Source of the DNA: Scatophagus argus
Taxonomy: Eukaryota > Chordata > Actinopteri > Scatophagidae
Assembly (NCBI RefSeq): GCF_020382885.2
Contig: NC_058493.1
Span: 19,624,999 to 19,688,998, forward strand
Direction of reading: 5' to 3'
Length of the DNA stretch: 64,000 bases
The notes under the pieces were generated by a model that saw nothing but the letters and a program-made list of their open reading frames with translations, ran no database searches and had not been told where the DNA came from. The position numbers and the translations under genes were made by a program. Each line of letters opens with the position of its first letter. Position 1 is the first letter of the stretch. Positions 13,713 to 25,215 of the stretch are shown piece after piece.

Positions 13713-14827
13713 GGGGGGAGGGTAATAAGGTAAATTCAGAGGATGTCAGAAACAGGTTTGAAATTCATATAAGCTGGAAAAATGTGGTGATGATAATAAA
13801 ACTTCAGTGTCCTTAACAATGACAAGCATACCAAAAGCACAGCAACACACAGCACACAGCACACACCGGACAGGCGTAATCTGATGCAAATAATCATGAT
13901 CATCGTGATGAATCAAGACAGATAAATAAAATGATTAGTGAGGATTAATCAATGTATGAAGGCAATTGAAAAATCTTGGATTTAAACCTGCCTGAATACT
14001 TCTTCCTAAATGTTTCATCATCTAGGCATCATTTCATCCTTCTGCGATCCTCAGTTTTGAGTCATTATTACTCAAGGAGAATGGGAAGAAACAATTTTCT
14101 CTGAGGCAATAAAGTAAACTGGTAAATTAAGATAAATATCCTTTGTGGTTGGGGCCGAGATTACTTTCCCAGTGTCACACACAAAATAAATAATATAAAG
14201 AATGCACACTCTTCTAAAGTTAGAGAGTTGGATATATACTGTGCAGCGATGCTCAGCCACGTTGACATTGTTGACCCTTGTGGTGGACAAACGTCAAAGC
14301 CAAACTTGACTGAAACTTGACTGGATATGGTGTTGCATACAGCGTGTACTCCAGGCAGCAGCTTTGTTTTCTTTCTTTTTACTTTCTTTGTTCATAACTG
14401 TTCTCCTTTTATTCAGCATTGCACCTCTGTAACGTTTATTTTTAAAGGATCAAAATCATTATTCATTAACCTATCTCATAAATGTACAATAAATGCAACC
14501 AGCATCTAATTTGACTCTAAACATAACCACACAACTTCCAAATCCAAATCTAACCATTTCCCATTTCACTCCGATCCTCGCCGCTGACATTTTTATTCAC
14601 AATGACCACAATCTTCTCCACGTTCGACCAAAGGATTACAGTTGCTTCACCCCGGCAACACTCTTACTGCCATGGTAAGATATTCAACAAATAACTAATT
14701 TAAAAAATCTGTTAGCAGTTGGCAGTGAGGATTTTGCAGATATGCTCAGTAATTAGTGATCAGTAATTAATCTTTCAGTTCCTCCCCCAAATGGTTTTGG
14801 TAATTCAAATATAGTTGCAAATTGATG

Positions 14828-14839
14828 AACACACACACA

Positions 14840-14872
<33 letters not shown>

Positions 14873-14930
14873 GCACACACACATACACTCCCTCTTTCTC
14901 TCTCTCTCTCTGTCTCTCTCGCTCTCTCCC
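14828..14930 (+). repeat. Compound (AC)n(CT)n microsatellite
   Basis: Short AC array followed by a CT array, a second AC block and a second CT block. Two overlapping serine/leucine-rich ORFs here are repeat artefacts. Confidence 0.9.
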
Positions 14931-15948
14931 TGCTGTCAATTCATTTTCCTCTCTTTCCTGGAGTGATGGCTCAATTACCATTCCTCACACTCAGGCTTCA
15001 AAAGTGAGCAAAATGGAGTAGGATTTCTTGCTCATGTACAAAAAAAAGATAAAGAAAGAAAGAAGAAAGAAAGAAAGACTTAATTTTCTCCTTCTTTGCC
15101 TCTGTGTCAGAATTCACTCAGCGCAGTAGTGAATTGTGACACCTGTGATTAACGAGATTTTTGGACTGAAGTTGAGCTTTGAATCAATTAAGTGAAAACG
15201 CCTAAATGAACATATGATTGAATCAGTTAGTCATAAACTCTGCTTGGTATAAAACCAATATGACCCGTGCACTATCATCTGATCTTGGTTTGTATTAAAA
15301 TATTTCATCAAAATGAAACTTATTTACCCCTATTTTTACATTCATCTGTTTTCCCACTGCACATATTTCCTCTGCTTCTCTTCATACCTTCATCTCCTCA
15401 TTTCTGAAGTCCTCCTTTCTCTCCCGCTTTAATCGTCTTCTTCCCTAAGTGCTAGCTCCCGGCCTGGAGGGAGCAGGGATCCACATGACTTGATTGTGTT
15501 TTGATGTTCTTGTGAAACTTACAAGTGCACTCAGGACTTAAGACCCATAACATACATTTTCCAGACCGTTCACCCAGGAGGAAAAAGAGACTGAGGGGAA
15601 AGGAAGAGTGCTTCCTCTTACAGCTGTCAGTACACACTCGCAGTTGTGTTTATGCACACAAATCCCTGAATTACTTTAGATGTGAGGGCAAAAGAAATAA
15701 AAAACATCCTGTATATCGACTTAGATCCGTAAATAGTTGCATCTTCATGTCTAATAAGGAAACATTAGTGAGAGCACCTGTGTGGCTTAGACAGAACACA
15801 ACATGCTGGACAAGCAACAAATAATTAGCAATCAATCAAACTCAAATGTCTGAGTAGTTTAATAGTTTAATGCTAAAGCAAATATCGGTCAAATACTGTT
15901 TATAAGTTTATCTCTGGTTCATCAAAACGTCATTAAATCCACCATTTT

Positions 15949-15951
<3 letters not shown>

Positions 15952-16031
<80 letters not shown>
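15952..16031 (+). repeat. (ATCT)n tetranucleotide array
   Basis: About 20 almost perfect ATCT units, one of three arrays of this motif class in the intergenic region (see 23915 and, on the opposite strand sense, 24522). Confidence 0.95.
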
Positions 16032-17859
16032 ATCACCATGTAGCAAATTAAGGATTGTTTTTCATCTCTGACGCATGTGCTATTAATAACAGTTGCTAAG
16101 TTTTATTCAAGTTTATTCAAGTGCCAGCATGAACAATATCAGGACCCTGAAACTGAAGCAGCTGAACAGAACTCGGTCATTTTATTATTTCCACTCATGT
16201 TTCCTGCAAATCAAAATGTCTTCAGTGAAAAAAAAATCCTCTGCTGGTCACCTAACAGCCATGTGCTAACCTTAAATATTAACACCGTTTTAGATGTTAA
16301 CCATGATCAATGGTCTGATAATATCAAGAGGAGCTTTTGTATCGGACAGTTTAGTCATAAGTTGTTAATAAATCTTTAATATATCACGAGTAACACTGAC
16401 ACTCATTTAAAATGTTCCTGGTCTTCTTTTGTCTCGCAAGACCACCTGCACATTCATGTAAGTCCTTGTGCTTCTTTTTTCTGATCATGTAGAAACGCAT
16501 CCTTGTTTCCAGAAATGCATATCAGTCTATAGTGCATAGGCCGAGGAGACAGAGAAGTGGTGTTTGTGTGTCCATATTTCACTTACCTGTCCATATTTCA
16601 CTCATATCCCATAGATATGACAGGTGGTTGTTGGCTAGAATATCAAAGCTGGGCTGAATGAGGCCTTTTTTTAATCCCTGAAATGAGTAAGTGTTATATT
16701 TGGGGAATAAGGCTTTTGTAATTAAATATAAGTAAGTAAGTAAGTTATATTTTAGAAATTTTGTAATGGAACTACTTTAACACTTTGATAAATAGATTAA
16801 CATTGCAAATTTCAATCAAACCCCATAGATAATGTTTGAGTGGAAAAGCAAATTTGTCTTGCATGCGCACTGTTTCCTTGTTAACAAGCACCAGGAGACT
16901 CTAAGTGGTCGGGCCAATGAGGTGAATTCATTGTTGAACATTAACTGAACTACAGACCGTGGACCAGAAATTAATGTTTCATTTTCTCATGTCTCAGAGG
17001 GTCTTTTTCTCTGAGATGTTGTGTCTAATTTCATGCTACTCTCTCCCACAACACTGGGGGTCCAGTAGCTGTGCTGGAGCAGGACTGGTTTCCAAATGCA
17101 CTCACACGCAGACATTTCAGACATGAACGTATGTACATATGATCAGATCCACAAACGATGAGCTATGAGAAGTAAGGGCAACATTAACAGAACTTTGCTG
17201 ATTTTTCAAATTTTAGTTGCCATTATTTTGTAGAATTTCCACAACTGACATATGGGAAATGTCAGATTATTTTTTAAATCTATGCCAGGAGAAATATATC
17301 AACACGCAAAAGAAACATGAATGTCAAAGCCTCAGGGGCAGCAACATTGGTCCAAGTGTGAAAACATAAACAGACAGTCTTTTGTGTTGTTGCTGTGTTG
17401 CCACATTCATCATGCACAGCTAGTTTAGATGAATAATGCAGGTGACTAAATGGTTCTACAGAAGAAGTTCAATTATCATCATGAATAATACATTTGTTAT
17501 TAAAAAGGTGCTTGTAGATTTTACTCATACAGTGAAGCAGTGCATAATCACATTAACAGACTTGTGTGTCAAATGAGCTCTTCTTCAACACAATCTCAAT
17601 CACAAAAAAACCCAACAAAATATCCGATTTCACGCAGAATGACGACTTTCACAAGGTCGATACCAAGTTTTTGATATGTGCAGAAAAAAAAATCACACTT
17701 ATTCAAGGTAAATGATGCATCTTGAATTCTTTGCAGTCAAAAGTAGCTGGAATCAGCTCAGAACAAAATGTGACAAAACTGTGAAAAAACGAGTCATCAG
17801 CATGTCTGAGACAACAACAAAACATTCCAGAGAAATCTGCTCCTCTATTTTTCTAACCT

Positions 17860-17972
17860 TAACCAAAGTGCTTTTGTGGCTTCAACCTAATCACAGATGG
17901 GATTTGAACCCTGGATTGTGGTGACATTCTGAGACATTGCACACACAGCATCCAACCCCACCACCTTTCTGT
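17860..17972 (-). repeat. tRNA-derived SINE-like fragment
   Basis: On the minus strand there is a box A-like TGGTGGGGTTGG and, about 55 bases on, a perfect box B GGTTCAAATCC, followed by AGGTTGAAGCC and GGTTAAGGTTAG. The spacing fits an RNA polymerase III internal promoter in a tRNA-derived SINE. No convincing tRNA cloverleaf is formed, so this is a SINE remnant rather than a tRNA gene. Confidence 0.45.
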
Positions 17973-18040
17973 GACTCCAGCGTAGTTTCTAAATGCAGCG
18001 TTTAACTCTGTTAAAGACGAGTGGTGCGAGTCTGAAACTT

Positions 18041-18325
18041 ATTGTCAGTATATTTTTACATACACCGAAAGTCTTCTCTGCATTTAACCCATCACTGATT
18101 GAACACACACACGCAACATGCAGTGAAACACACAGGAGCAGTGGGCTGCCATTTCAGGTGCCCGAGGAGCAAAATGGAGGGGGCTTAAGTGTCTTGCTTA
18201 AGGGCACATCAGCAGGCTAATGGAGGGAGGGAGAATAGTCTGATCATTCCATCGCAACCAATTTTTATCCAGTTAGCCTCCATTCACAAGCCACTTCTCC
18301 AACCTCTAGGCCACAGCTACCCCCA
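18041..18325 (-). mobile_element. tRNA-derived SINE (V-SINE-like core), minus strand
   Basis: Read on the minus strand, the element starts GGGGGTAGCTGTGGCCTAGA, with a tRNA-like box A and a decayed box B. It continues through the conserved core GATGTGCCCTTAAGCAAGAC and CTCCTCGGGCACC, then CAGCCCACTGCTCC. It ends in GGGTTAAATGCAGAG and TGACAAT. This order matches an abundant teleost SINE whose core I recall as the V-SINE type; the family name is from memory. The head abuts the tRNA-Lys gene at 18336-18408 with only about 11 bases between them. Confidence 0.72.
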
Positions 18326-18335
18326 AATAAACAAA

Positions 18336-18408
18336 CACCTGAACAGGGACTTGAACCCTGGACCCTCAGATTAAAAGTCTGATGCTCTACCAGCTGAGCT
18401 ATCCAGGC
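18336..18408 (-). tRNA. tRNA-Lys (anticodon UUU), minus strand
   Basis: The minus strand folds as a full cloverleaf. The acceptor is GCCTGGA with TTCAGGT, the D stem GCTC/GAGC and the anticodon stem TCAGA/TCTGA. The anticodon loop is CTTTTAA (anticodon TTT), the T stem CAGGG/CCCTG and the T loop TTCAAGT; the discriminator base is G. All pairs are Watson-Crick except one G-U in the acceptor and a G1-U72 wobble where vertebrate tRNA-Lys normally has G-C. Boxes A and B are intact and there is no encoded CCA. No run of four or more T follows within the next 11 bases, where a SINE begins. It is either a working gene whose flank was invaded or a recent tRNA-derived copy. Confidence 0.88.
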
Positions 18409-18411
18409 TCT

Positions 18412-21400
18412 GGGTGGTGTGCTTGAGAGTCTACGTGTCTATGAACACGAATCCTGTATTTTATGACTATTTGACGAACTGCTGTGATACTACATTAGAA
18501 TATAGCCAGTATTGGTTGGTGCTGAGTGTTTGGTTGTTAATTTCTTCTAATGATGTAATATTTTTAATTAAGTTGGTATTACTGATGGCGTGTCCCTTAG
18601 TGGAAATTTAACATTGTTTTTCAGTTGTTTGTTTCAGGGTGGTTGAATGTTTTGATTTATTACAACTCCTCTTTCACCAGCACAACCAGTTCACCGAGGG
18701 ACTACAGATGAAAATCAGATTTTAGCTTTATCTGCCACAATATATGTACTGAGTGTTGTCTCCACTAAACAATAAAATTTTAATCTTCTTGTACTGTCTC
18801 AACTCTCTTGACCCCTTTTTTCCCGGCTGTGTCTCATCCACTTGTTCATCACTCATCAGCTATAACAAGGAAATTAGAAGGGATTTAAATTATTAATGAG
18901 CTTTAAGTTCCACCTGAAACTTTAATAGATACACATCAGCATTTCACATCACCCACCCGTCCATTTTGCATATTGTGTCTGCTTAGTGCATTCAGTGTCA
19001 GCGCTGCAATGGAGTCACTTCTTTTTTGTAAAAGGCAGGCCATGACCCCATCAAATTCCAAGTATATCTTTTGTTGCAGCAAAATCTACATTCTGTCGTG
19101 ACAGCCACTAGCTCCATTTCTTTGAGAAGCTGTAAGGGTACACCTGCTCAGGCTAAGGGATACAGAGATGGAGTAAAGAGAAACGTGTTCTGCAAAATTA
19201 CTGTGAGCCAAATTTTTACTTTTCAGCAAACAAAAAGCTGAACCGATATTAGCTGTTGCATTACCATGTATAATTAGTTAAATGCAATGCGTAACATAAT
19301 TAAATGTGACAGTATAATTGCCATTTTATATTTACATTTTTTGCAATTAACAGATAAATCAGGCTGATTTATAATAGATTCAACACGAAAAGGTCAAAGC
19401 CTTCAAAATGCTGAACGTAAAAGAGAAGAAGGCCTGCAAGGATTTTCTTTCATTTCTTTGTAGAATTTATGCGGGATTTGTTTCCTAAATGGCCACCTTA
19501 ACAAACTAAATGAACAATTAAGAATAATGTCCCACTGAAATAACAAAGTGTCTTTACAAACATGTCTCATCCAGACATGACACTATGTGTGACACTTGTT
19601 GAAGACAATTTGAAGACAAGTAAGGTTAATCATGTTAACTGAAAGTTAATGAGGTGGAAGATCTAGTGGAGATGAAATAGCTGGTAGGAAGTAGAAAGAC
19701 ACAGTGGGTCAAATGAGGCCATAACCTTTAATGAAATCAATGAGCCATAAGACGAAGGATGGCAGGTGAGAGGATGGCAAAAATTAGACTGCAAATGGTC
19801 AGAAACGAAGAAAGCGATGAGAGTGAACGAGACTGACAATATAGATGTGTTAGCAGCTCAGTGAGGGTGCACTTAAACAAACACAGCAACAATGAAACAT
19901 GTGCACAGCAGCAATGCAAACATGCTGATGTTAAGATGCCAGATGCAGCATTTGGTCTAGTGTGTAGGATTTAATGGCACTTATCACTTTTTTTTTTTCA
20001 ATTAATTGTGAATTTTCAACTTTACAGTGCTCTCGAATTATAGGAAATCATGGTGGGAAATTAACTTTTTACACTGTAAAGATTTATCAGCTACTGACAG
20101 TTAAATGTTCAAATTTACCAGTCACTCAATATTAAAATCCTATTTTACCAGCATTCGGATGTTGGCTTGTGCTAGCGAAGCAGTTTAGTGTTGTTACGAA
20201 GGGTTGACTTGCTTGCTTGAGAAGTAAACTAGGTTTCAAAACAAGGCTGTACAACTGCAGCATACAAATAATTCACCAATCAAGCATATCACTCATGCAT
20301 CGCTCAAGGCATGAGAAAAATATTTTTTGATGAAATAAGTTGTAAAGACCCCAAGTCCTCTTGCAGGATCTGGCTTGCTGAGAGATTTCTGGGCTGGGGG
20401 TCTTTGTGGTCAGCAAGAGGGCAGCAGCCTTTAAAAACTCCCCTGTAAGAGTGATTCATGCGTCTCACTGACTCACCTTATCAGACTGTATCTGAGCTTA
20501 ATCCCCAACAAGGCAATTTGCTTCAGAGTGAGTGAAAAAGAGGCAAAAAAAAGGCATGGAAGCTTTTCATAGGTGTCATTTTTTATTGTTTTTCCTGGCA
20601 CAGCTATTTGGGCTTGAATAAACATACTTGCATTGTTGTAGAGGATCATGCAAGCTGCTGAGCCATCCCAGAAAACTACCTTTAACCCAAGATTCTTAAA
20701 ACAGGCCACTACTGTGATAGGTTTAGAGTGCAGTTTTTGATTTAAGGATTAATACACAACTGTCTATAGTTCTGTCAAAAACTAGTGTGTGCAAACCTGT
20801 AAATATAAAATACTTTTCAAGGGCAGGAAACCTTTCACATCACTTAATCACATAGAAGATTCAACATCCCACTGGGCCTCTTAGACACAGCTTCAATCCA
20901 GTTCCTAAACCACAAATCTGGGCTTTCGCTCCTGCCACTGAGATCGATCCTCTAACAACAGGCGTTCACAGGTGTTCAGATGTGGTCACGCATCGGCTGA
21001 AAGCCTTTTTCAGCTTTAGAACAAAGGAAATCAGCTCAGGAGGCAGCGGGAGAGGGAGGGTTGCAGTTTATGTGATGTCTTTTAGATGTCTGATATGTCA
21101 CCTTCTCTTTACACTAGAGGTGTAGAGTTGAATACTTAAAATGTCCTCTGATTTGAAGGACCATAGAGGATTTACTGTTATACAGTACAAACTTTGCTGA
21201 GCTTGTTGCACTTGCAGAATGAAATAAAGATAAGCTCTAATTTCATGAGGAAAGATTATATTTCACCAATTAATTTATTTGATTCAATGTTCAACCCGGC
21301 TAGTAATTCACTCTGCCACCGATCTCCAATAAACAGTTTTAAAAAGAGTACGGTCAGACTCAGAGCATGACTAACCAGGTTTACGCACTTCTGCTCAAAC

Positions 21401-22954
21401 TTTGAGATGTTTCTGTTTTGACAATGTGATAATGATGATAACTGAGTGCCCTGTTTTGCATGTCTTTGAAGAGATTTTAACGTGTGTTGTTCAGTGTCTA
21501 TTCGGTCGCCTTCATTTATTTTCACAGTTATAGCTTTTCTTCCCGGGGATCACAAAAACATTAACAAAATGTTAATTGTGACCTTTTTGCTTTTGACTAA
21601 ACTTCTCCCTGCGGGAAAATAAAGTTTATCAATCAAACACTACACGCTTGCAAAAAGGGCAGAACGAGCTCAGAATGGATATTAAACTTAACACACACAT
21701 GACTTAATTTTCATATGTCCCGTTTTCTTTCATCTCTGAGCTTGTTCAGTGCTCACTGTTCCCTTTAATGGCAAAGAAGTTGTGGCTAATAGTCACAGTA
21801 GAGGCAGGCTTAGTCCACTACTGGAGTCTCAGTTTTACCATACAGCTTTGAAATTCAGATCTAGATTTTTCAGTCGATTAAAATGCATTCTAAAATGAAT
21901 TAATGCTAATGGTACCTGTAACTTTGAGACAATTTGACCGCATAAATTAAAGTTCATGCATGGAAATGTATTGAGGTACCAACCACAGTACTTGTGTCCA
22001 CATGCACCCTGACAGTTACCTTGAGCACTTTAAAGAAACTGCTCCTTGTTGAGGATTTTATGAGTTTATCCATCCACCCAACAATTTACCACAGTGTCTC
22101 CTGCTGTAGAGCAGGTTGATACGGATGGTGAGCACAGGGTTTGGTTTTGATCTCTGTAGAGGGACGATAGTACAATGGACAGTGGTCAAGCAACAGTTTA
22201 CAGGTAAACGTCTGTATTGTTATGATTAGTGAGCAGAAATTATTGTTTACTTTTAATACTTTGGGGTTAGCCAAGCCAGCTACTTCCCCCAGCTACTCTT
22301 ATGCTACCTTTATGTCTTGATGCGAAGCAAAGCTGAATCCCACCCACCTCTGGCTCATACTTTAACAATGAAAATTAATGAGGACTGCCAGCAAAAAAGT
22401 TTTGTGTTTTACCAGAAATAAGGATCCCAAAAGCAGACAAAGCAGGCTTGAGTGGAGTGGTTCGAAAGACAAAAAGGAAGTTGACTATACAAACTTATTT
22501 CTAGGTAAAAGCTACTTGAGGGGTTAGAGAATAAGCCCAAATGATGAGCTGTGGTCAGAGTGAGTCCATAAACCAAAAGTTCAAGGAGTAGATCCAGAAG
22601 AAAATCCACAGGAGGAAGAAAATCACAGGAGAACTCGGGAACCTGGACAGAGCTGGACAGACAACAGGGAGGTGAAGGAGTGAGAGTGAGAGTGAAACAC
22701 ACACCTCACCAGGAAGACAAGAAACAAAACCAAAACACAGGAAAAGAAAACACAAGGGAACCTCGAAAAATAACTAAACCCCTGACATAAGGACTAAGGC
22801 AGGATTTGAAACCACCCAGTACTGATTGAGCCAAAATGTAGCATACAGAATGCAGCATGCAAATACAAGCAATTGCAAGAAATTGTATATGACAGTCAAG
22901 TAACACAGCACAATAAACAACATATCTATAATGTTTATGATGTTCGCCATCTTC
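18412..22954. other. Intergenic, no gene recognised
   Basis: AT-rich DNA with no supported gene. A piece at about 19954-19985 (GTGTGTAGGATTTAATGGCA) matches, in inverse sense, the repeat at 54758. A piece at about 21595-21640 (CTCCCTGCGGGAAAATAAAG) looks like the 3' tail of a fish retroposon, with no body attached. Confidence 0.45.
21540..21640 (+). repeat. Possible retroposon 3' tail
   Basis: The string CTTCTCCCTGCGGGAAAATA followed by AAGTTTATCAATCAA resembles the 3' end that often precedes microsatellites in fish genomes. No upstream coding or promoter part was seen. Confidence 0.3.
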
Positions 22955-23205
22955 ACTTAAGTGGGTTAGCAAGCAAACATTAGCTAATTAGCAAATATTA
23001 GGGATAAAACTGATGGGATCATCATTAGTTTTGCACATATTTTTCAAAAACCAAAGCCCTGGATAAAATCAAACTTTGATCTGCTTGTGGGGCTAGATGA
23101 TAAGCTAGCTTCCTCTCGGGATCATGCCTGTACAAATTTCATGGCACTCCATCCAACACATTTGCTGAGATCTCTGTGTCTGGATCAAAGCGGTGGACCA
23201 AGCAA
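22955..23205 (+). repeat. Fish interspersed repeat, copy 2 of 6
   Basis: The best preserved copy on the + strand. It starts near GCTAATTAGCAAATATTAGG, passes through GATGGGATCATCATTAGTTT and ACAAATTTCATGGCA, and ends TCTGGATCAAAGCGGTGGAC. The same order of blocks is seen at 58650. Confidence 0.55.
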
Positions 23206-23913
23206 ATGAGCAGCAGCCACAGGGACTGGAATCTGGTCGGTTGAGATCCACATACTGGGAGCGAGTTTTCTTTATTTGGACTTGGAGCCACACCTCATAT
23301 ATCTGGGAAGAACTGACGGTCATGTCTGCACTCTGACTTCAAACAAGTTCATGAATAGTAAATTATAGAATCACTTAACTGAAAATTACATTAGCCTCTC
23401 TAAATGTCTCATAATTCCCGCACATGAGAAATGATTATTCATGTGGTAAACAGGACCAGTCAGTAACAGATTAACCTCTTCCCTTCCATTTACATACACA
23501 TAAATACACACTTTCCTTACCACTTTTCCTCTAATCATATCCAATAAAATACAGTGATGTGTGTCTGCTTCTCTGTCTGCTTCCCAAATATCTTACTTTC
23601 TTGTCCTTCTCTTGCTCCTCCTTCCTCTAGCTCCTCTTCCTCCCCTTCCTCTGTCCTCACTCTTCTGCATGACCAGTTCCATGTCAGCCCTTAATTGTGT
23701 TTTGATGTTCTTCCAGACCTGCAATTGAGCTCCATTCTCGCTAGCCAAAACAGAACAGACATTTGTCAATGCACAGGCACTGTGAGATTCCCACTCTCTC
23801 TTTCCCACATTTTCTGCTGCTTCAGTCTTTCTTTCCTTCCCCTTTTTCCTCGAGTCTGTCCTACTTTTATCTAGACGCTCCTTATAATATGTTTATCACA
23901 TCTCTCTTTCTAG

Positions 23914-23914
<1 letters not shown>

Positions 23915-23976
<62 letters not shown>

Positions 23977-23989
23977 CATCCATCCATCC
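23915..23989 (+). repeat. (ATCT)n array with ATCC end
   Basis: About 15 ATCT units followed by a few ATCC units. It is the reverse complement in sense of the GATA array at 24522. Confidence 0.95.
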
Positions 23990-24261
23990 TAGAAGACTTC
24001 AGAGAGTGTGCAATGGAGCAGTAACATCAATGTAGATAGGGACCAAAGACCTCCTTTCCCCTCTGGGGCCCATGTCACATGTAATCACTGTTACTTATAA
24101 GACACACCAACACACACCAGCACGCTAACACAGAGTGTTGGGCTGTCCTAACACTCGACTAAGCTCAGTTCAGGGAGTAAATATTTGTGCTATGCAAGCT
24201 CTAGATGGAGGAAGGCTCCTCACCTCAGCACCAGGCCACCAAATCATGAAATATTCAGAGA

Positions 24262-24353
24262 CAGAGAGAGAGAGAGAGAAAGAATGAGATCGGAGTGAGA
24301 GTAAGAGTGAGGGAGGGAAAGGGAGAAGAGAGCGAGAGAGAGAGAGAGAGAGA
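24262..24353 (+). repeat. GA-rich purine tract
   Basis: Two GA arrays (about 24262-24280 and 24329-24353) in a purine-rich stretch between the ATCT and GATA arrays. Confidence 0.75.
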
Positions 24354-24519
24354 AAGAGGGAGAGAGGTCACACGTTACAGAATAAGATGGACGGAGGGAA
24401 GAAGTGCATGGGTAGGTGGCTCTGTGCTAAATCAGAGAGATGTGAAGGAAAGGAATGGGGTTGTTTGCGTAGAGGAAGAAAAAACAGAGGAGATGTTGAA
24501 GGAGGCAGAGTGAATGTGT

Positions 24520-24521
<2 letters not shown>

Positions 24522-24594
<73 letters not shown>

Positions 24595-24604
24595 GATAGA
24601 TAGA
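24522..24604 (+). repeat. (GATA)n tetranucleotide array
   Basis: About 20 GATA units with one AATA interruption. Together with 23915-23989 it forms two complementary arms about 530 bases apart. Confidence 0.95.
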
Positions 24605-25105
24605 TGAGAAAGGTTGAAGAGTGTTACAGGACAGAAAGAAGGCAAAGAAGCAGGGGAGGTGGAGGAGGAATGGGTGTTCTAAATGTGGAGGACAAATAAA
24701 GATATAAACTGACAGGCAGACAAAATCAGGAATAATCAGGGAGCACAATGTGAGGTGTCTTACTGAAGAGAAGATGTGTTCAAGTAAGTGGATTGTAGGA
24801 AATAATGCTCCAAAGCTCCTAGTCAGTCTGCAGCTGAAGAGTGAAAATCTCCATCCAGGACTTAATGAGGGTTTATTCTGTCACAGGCCATCCTACCCTG
24901 GTATCTTGGATGACTTTTCACTGGAGCTGCTCTATACACTTCCACTCTGCTCATTTCAAAGGATCATTACACTAGCTGTTACTGTGATTGAGTAAAATTT
25001 GCTTTGAGCCAAATATATTTAACATGAATCATATCCAAACTGCAGTTCCCAAGTCCATCTTGACTATACTTTAAAGCTTCCTGTTTTTGGTCAACGACTT
25101 TGGTA

Positions 25106-25215
25106 AAATATCTTGATAAGTTTTGGATGGAAACCCTTGTTCATACAAACATTCATGGTTCCCAGATCATGTAGCCCAAAGTCTTTTTCTGACATCATCA
25201 GCAGGTGTAGATATG
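25106..25215 (-). repeat. Fish interspersed repeat, copy 3 of 6
   Basis: Inverted copy. On the + strand it reads AAAATATCTTGATAAG, TTTTGGATGGAAACCC, ACATTCATGGTTCCCAGA and CATCAGCAGGTG, the reverse complement of the block order in the other copies. Confidence 0.4.

Noticed and set aside
15952..16031. Possible CRISPR-like regular repeat
   Set aside because: Four-base units without spacers, a plain microsatellite in a vertebrate genome.
23763..24035. ORF with YLSI repeats over the ATCT array
   Set aside because: Translation of the microsatellite.
24368..24748. Minus-strand ORFs with (YLSI)n repeats
   Set aside because: Direct translation of the GATA array, not a repeat protein.
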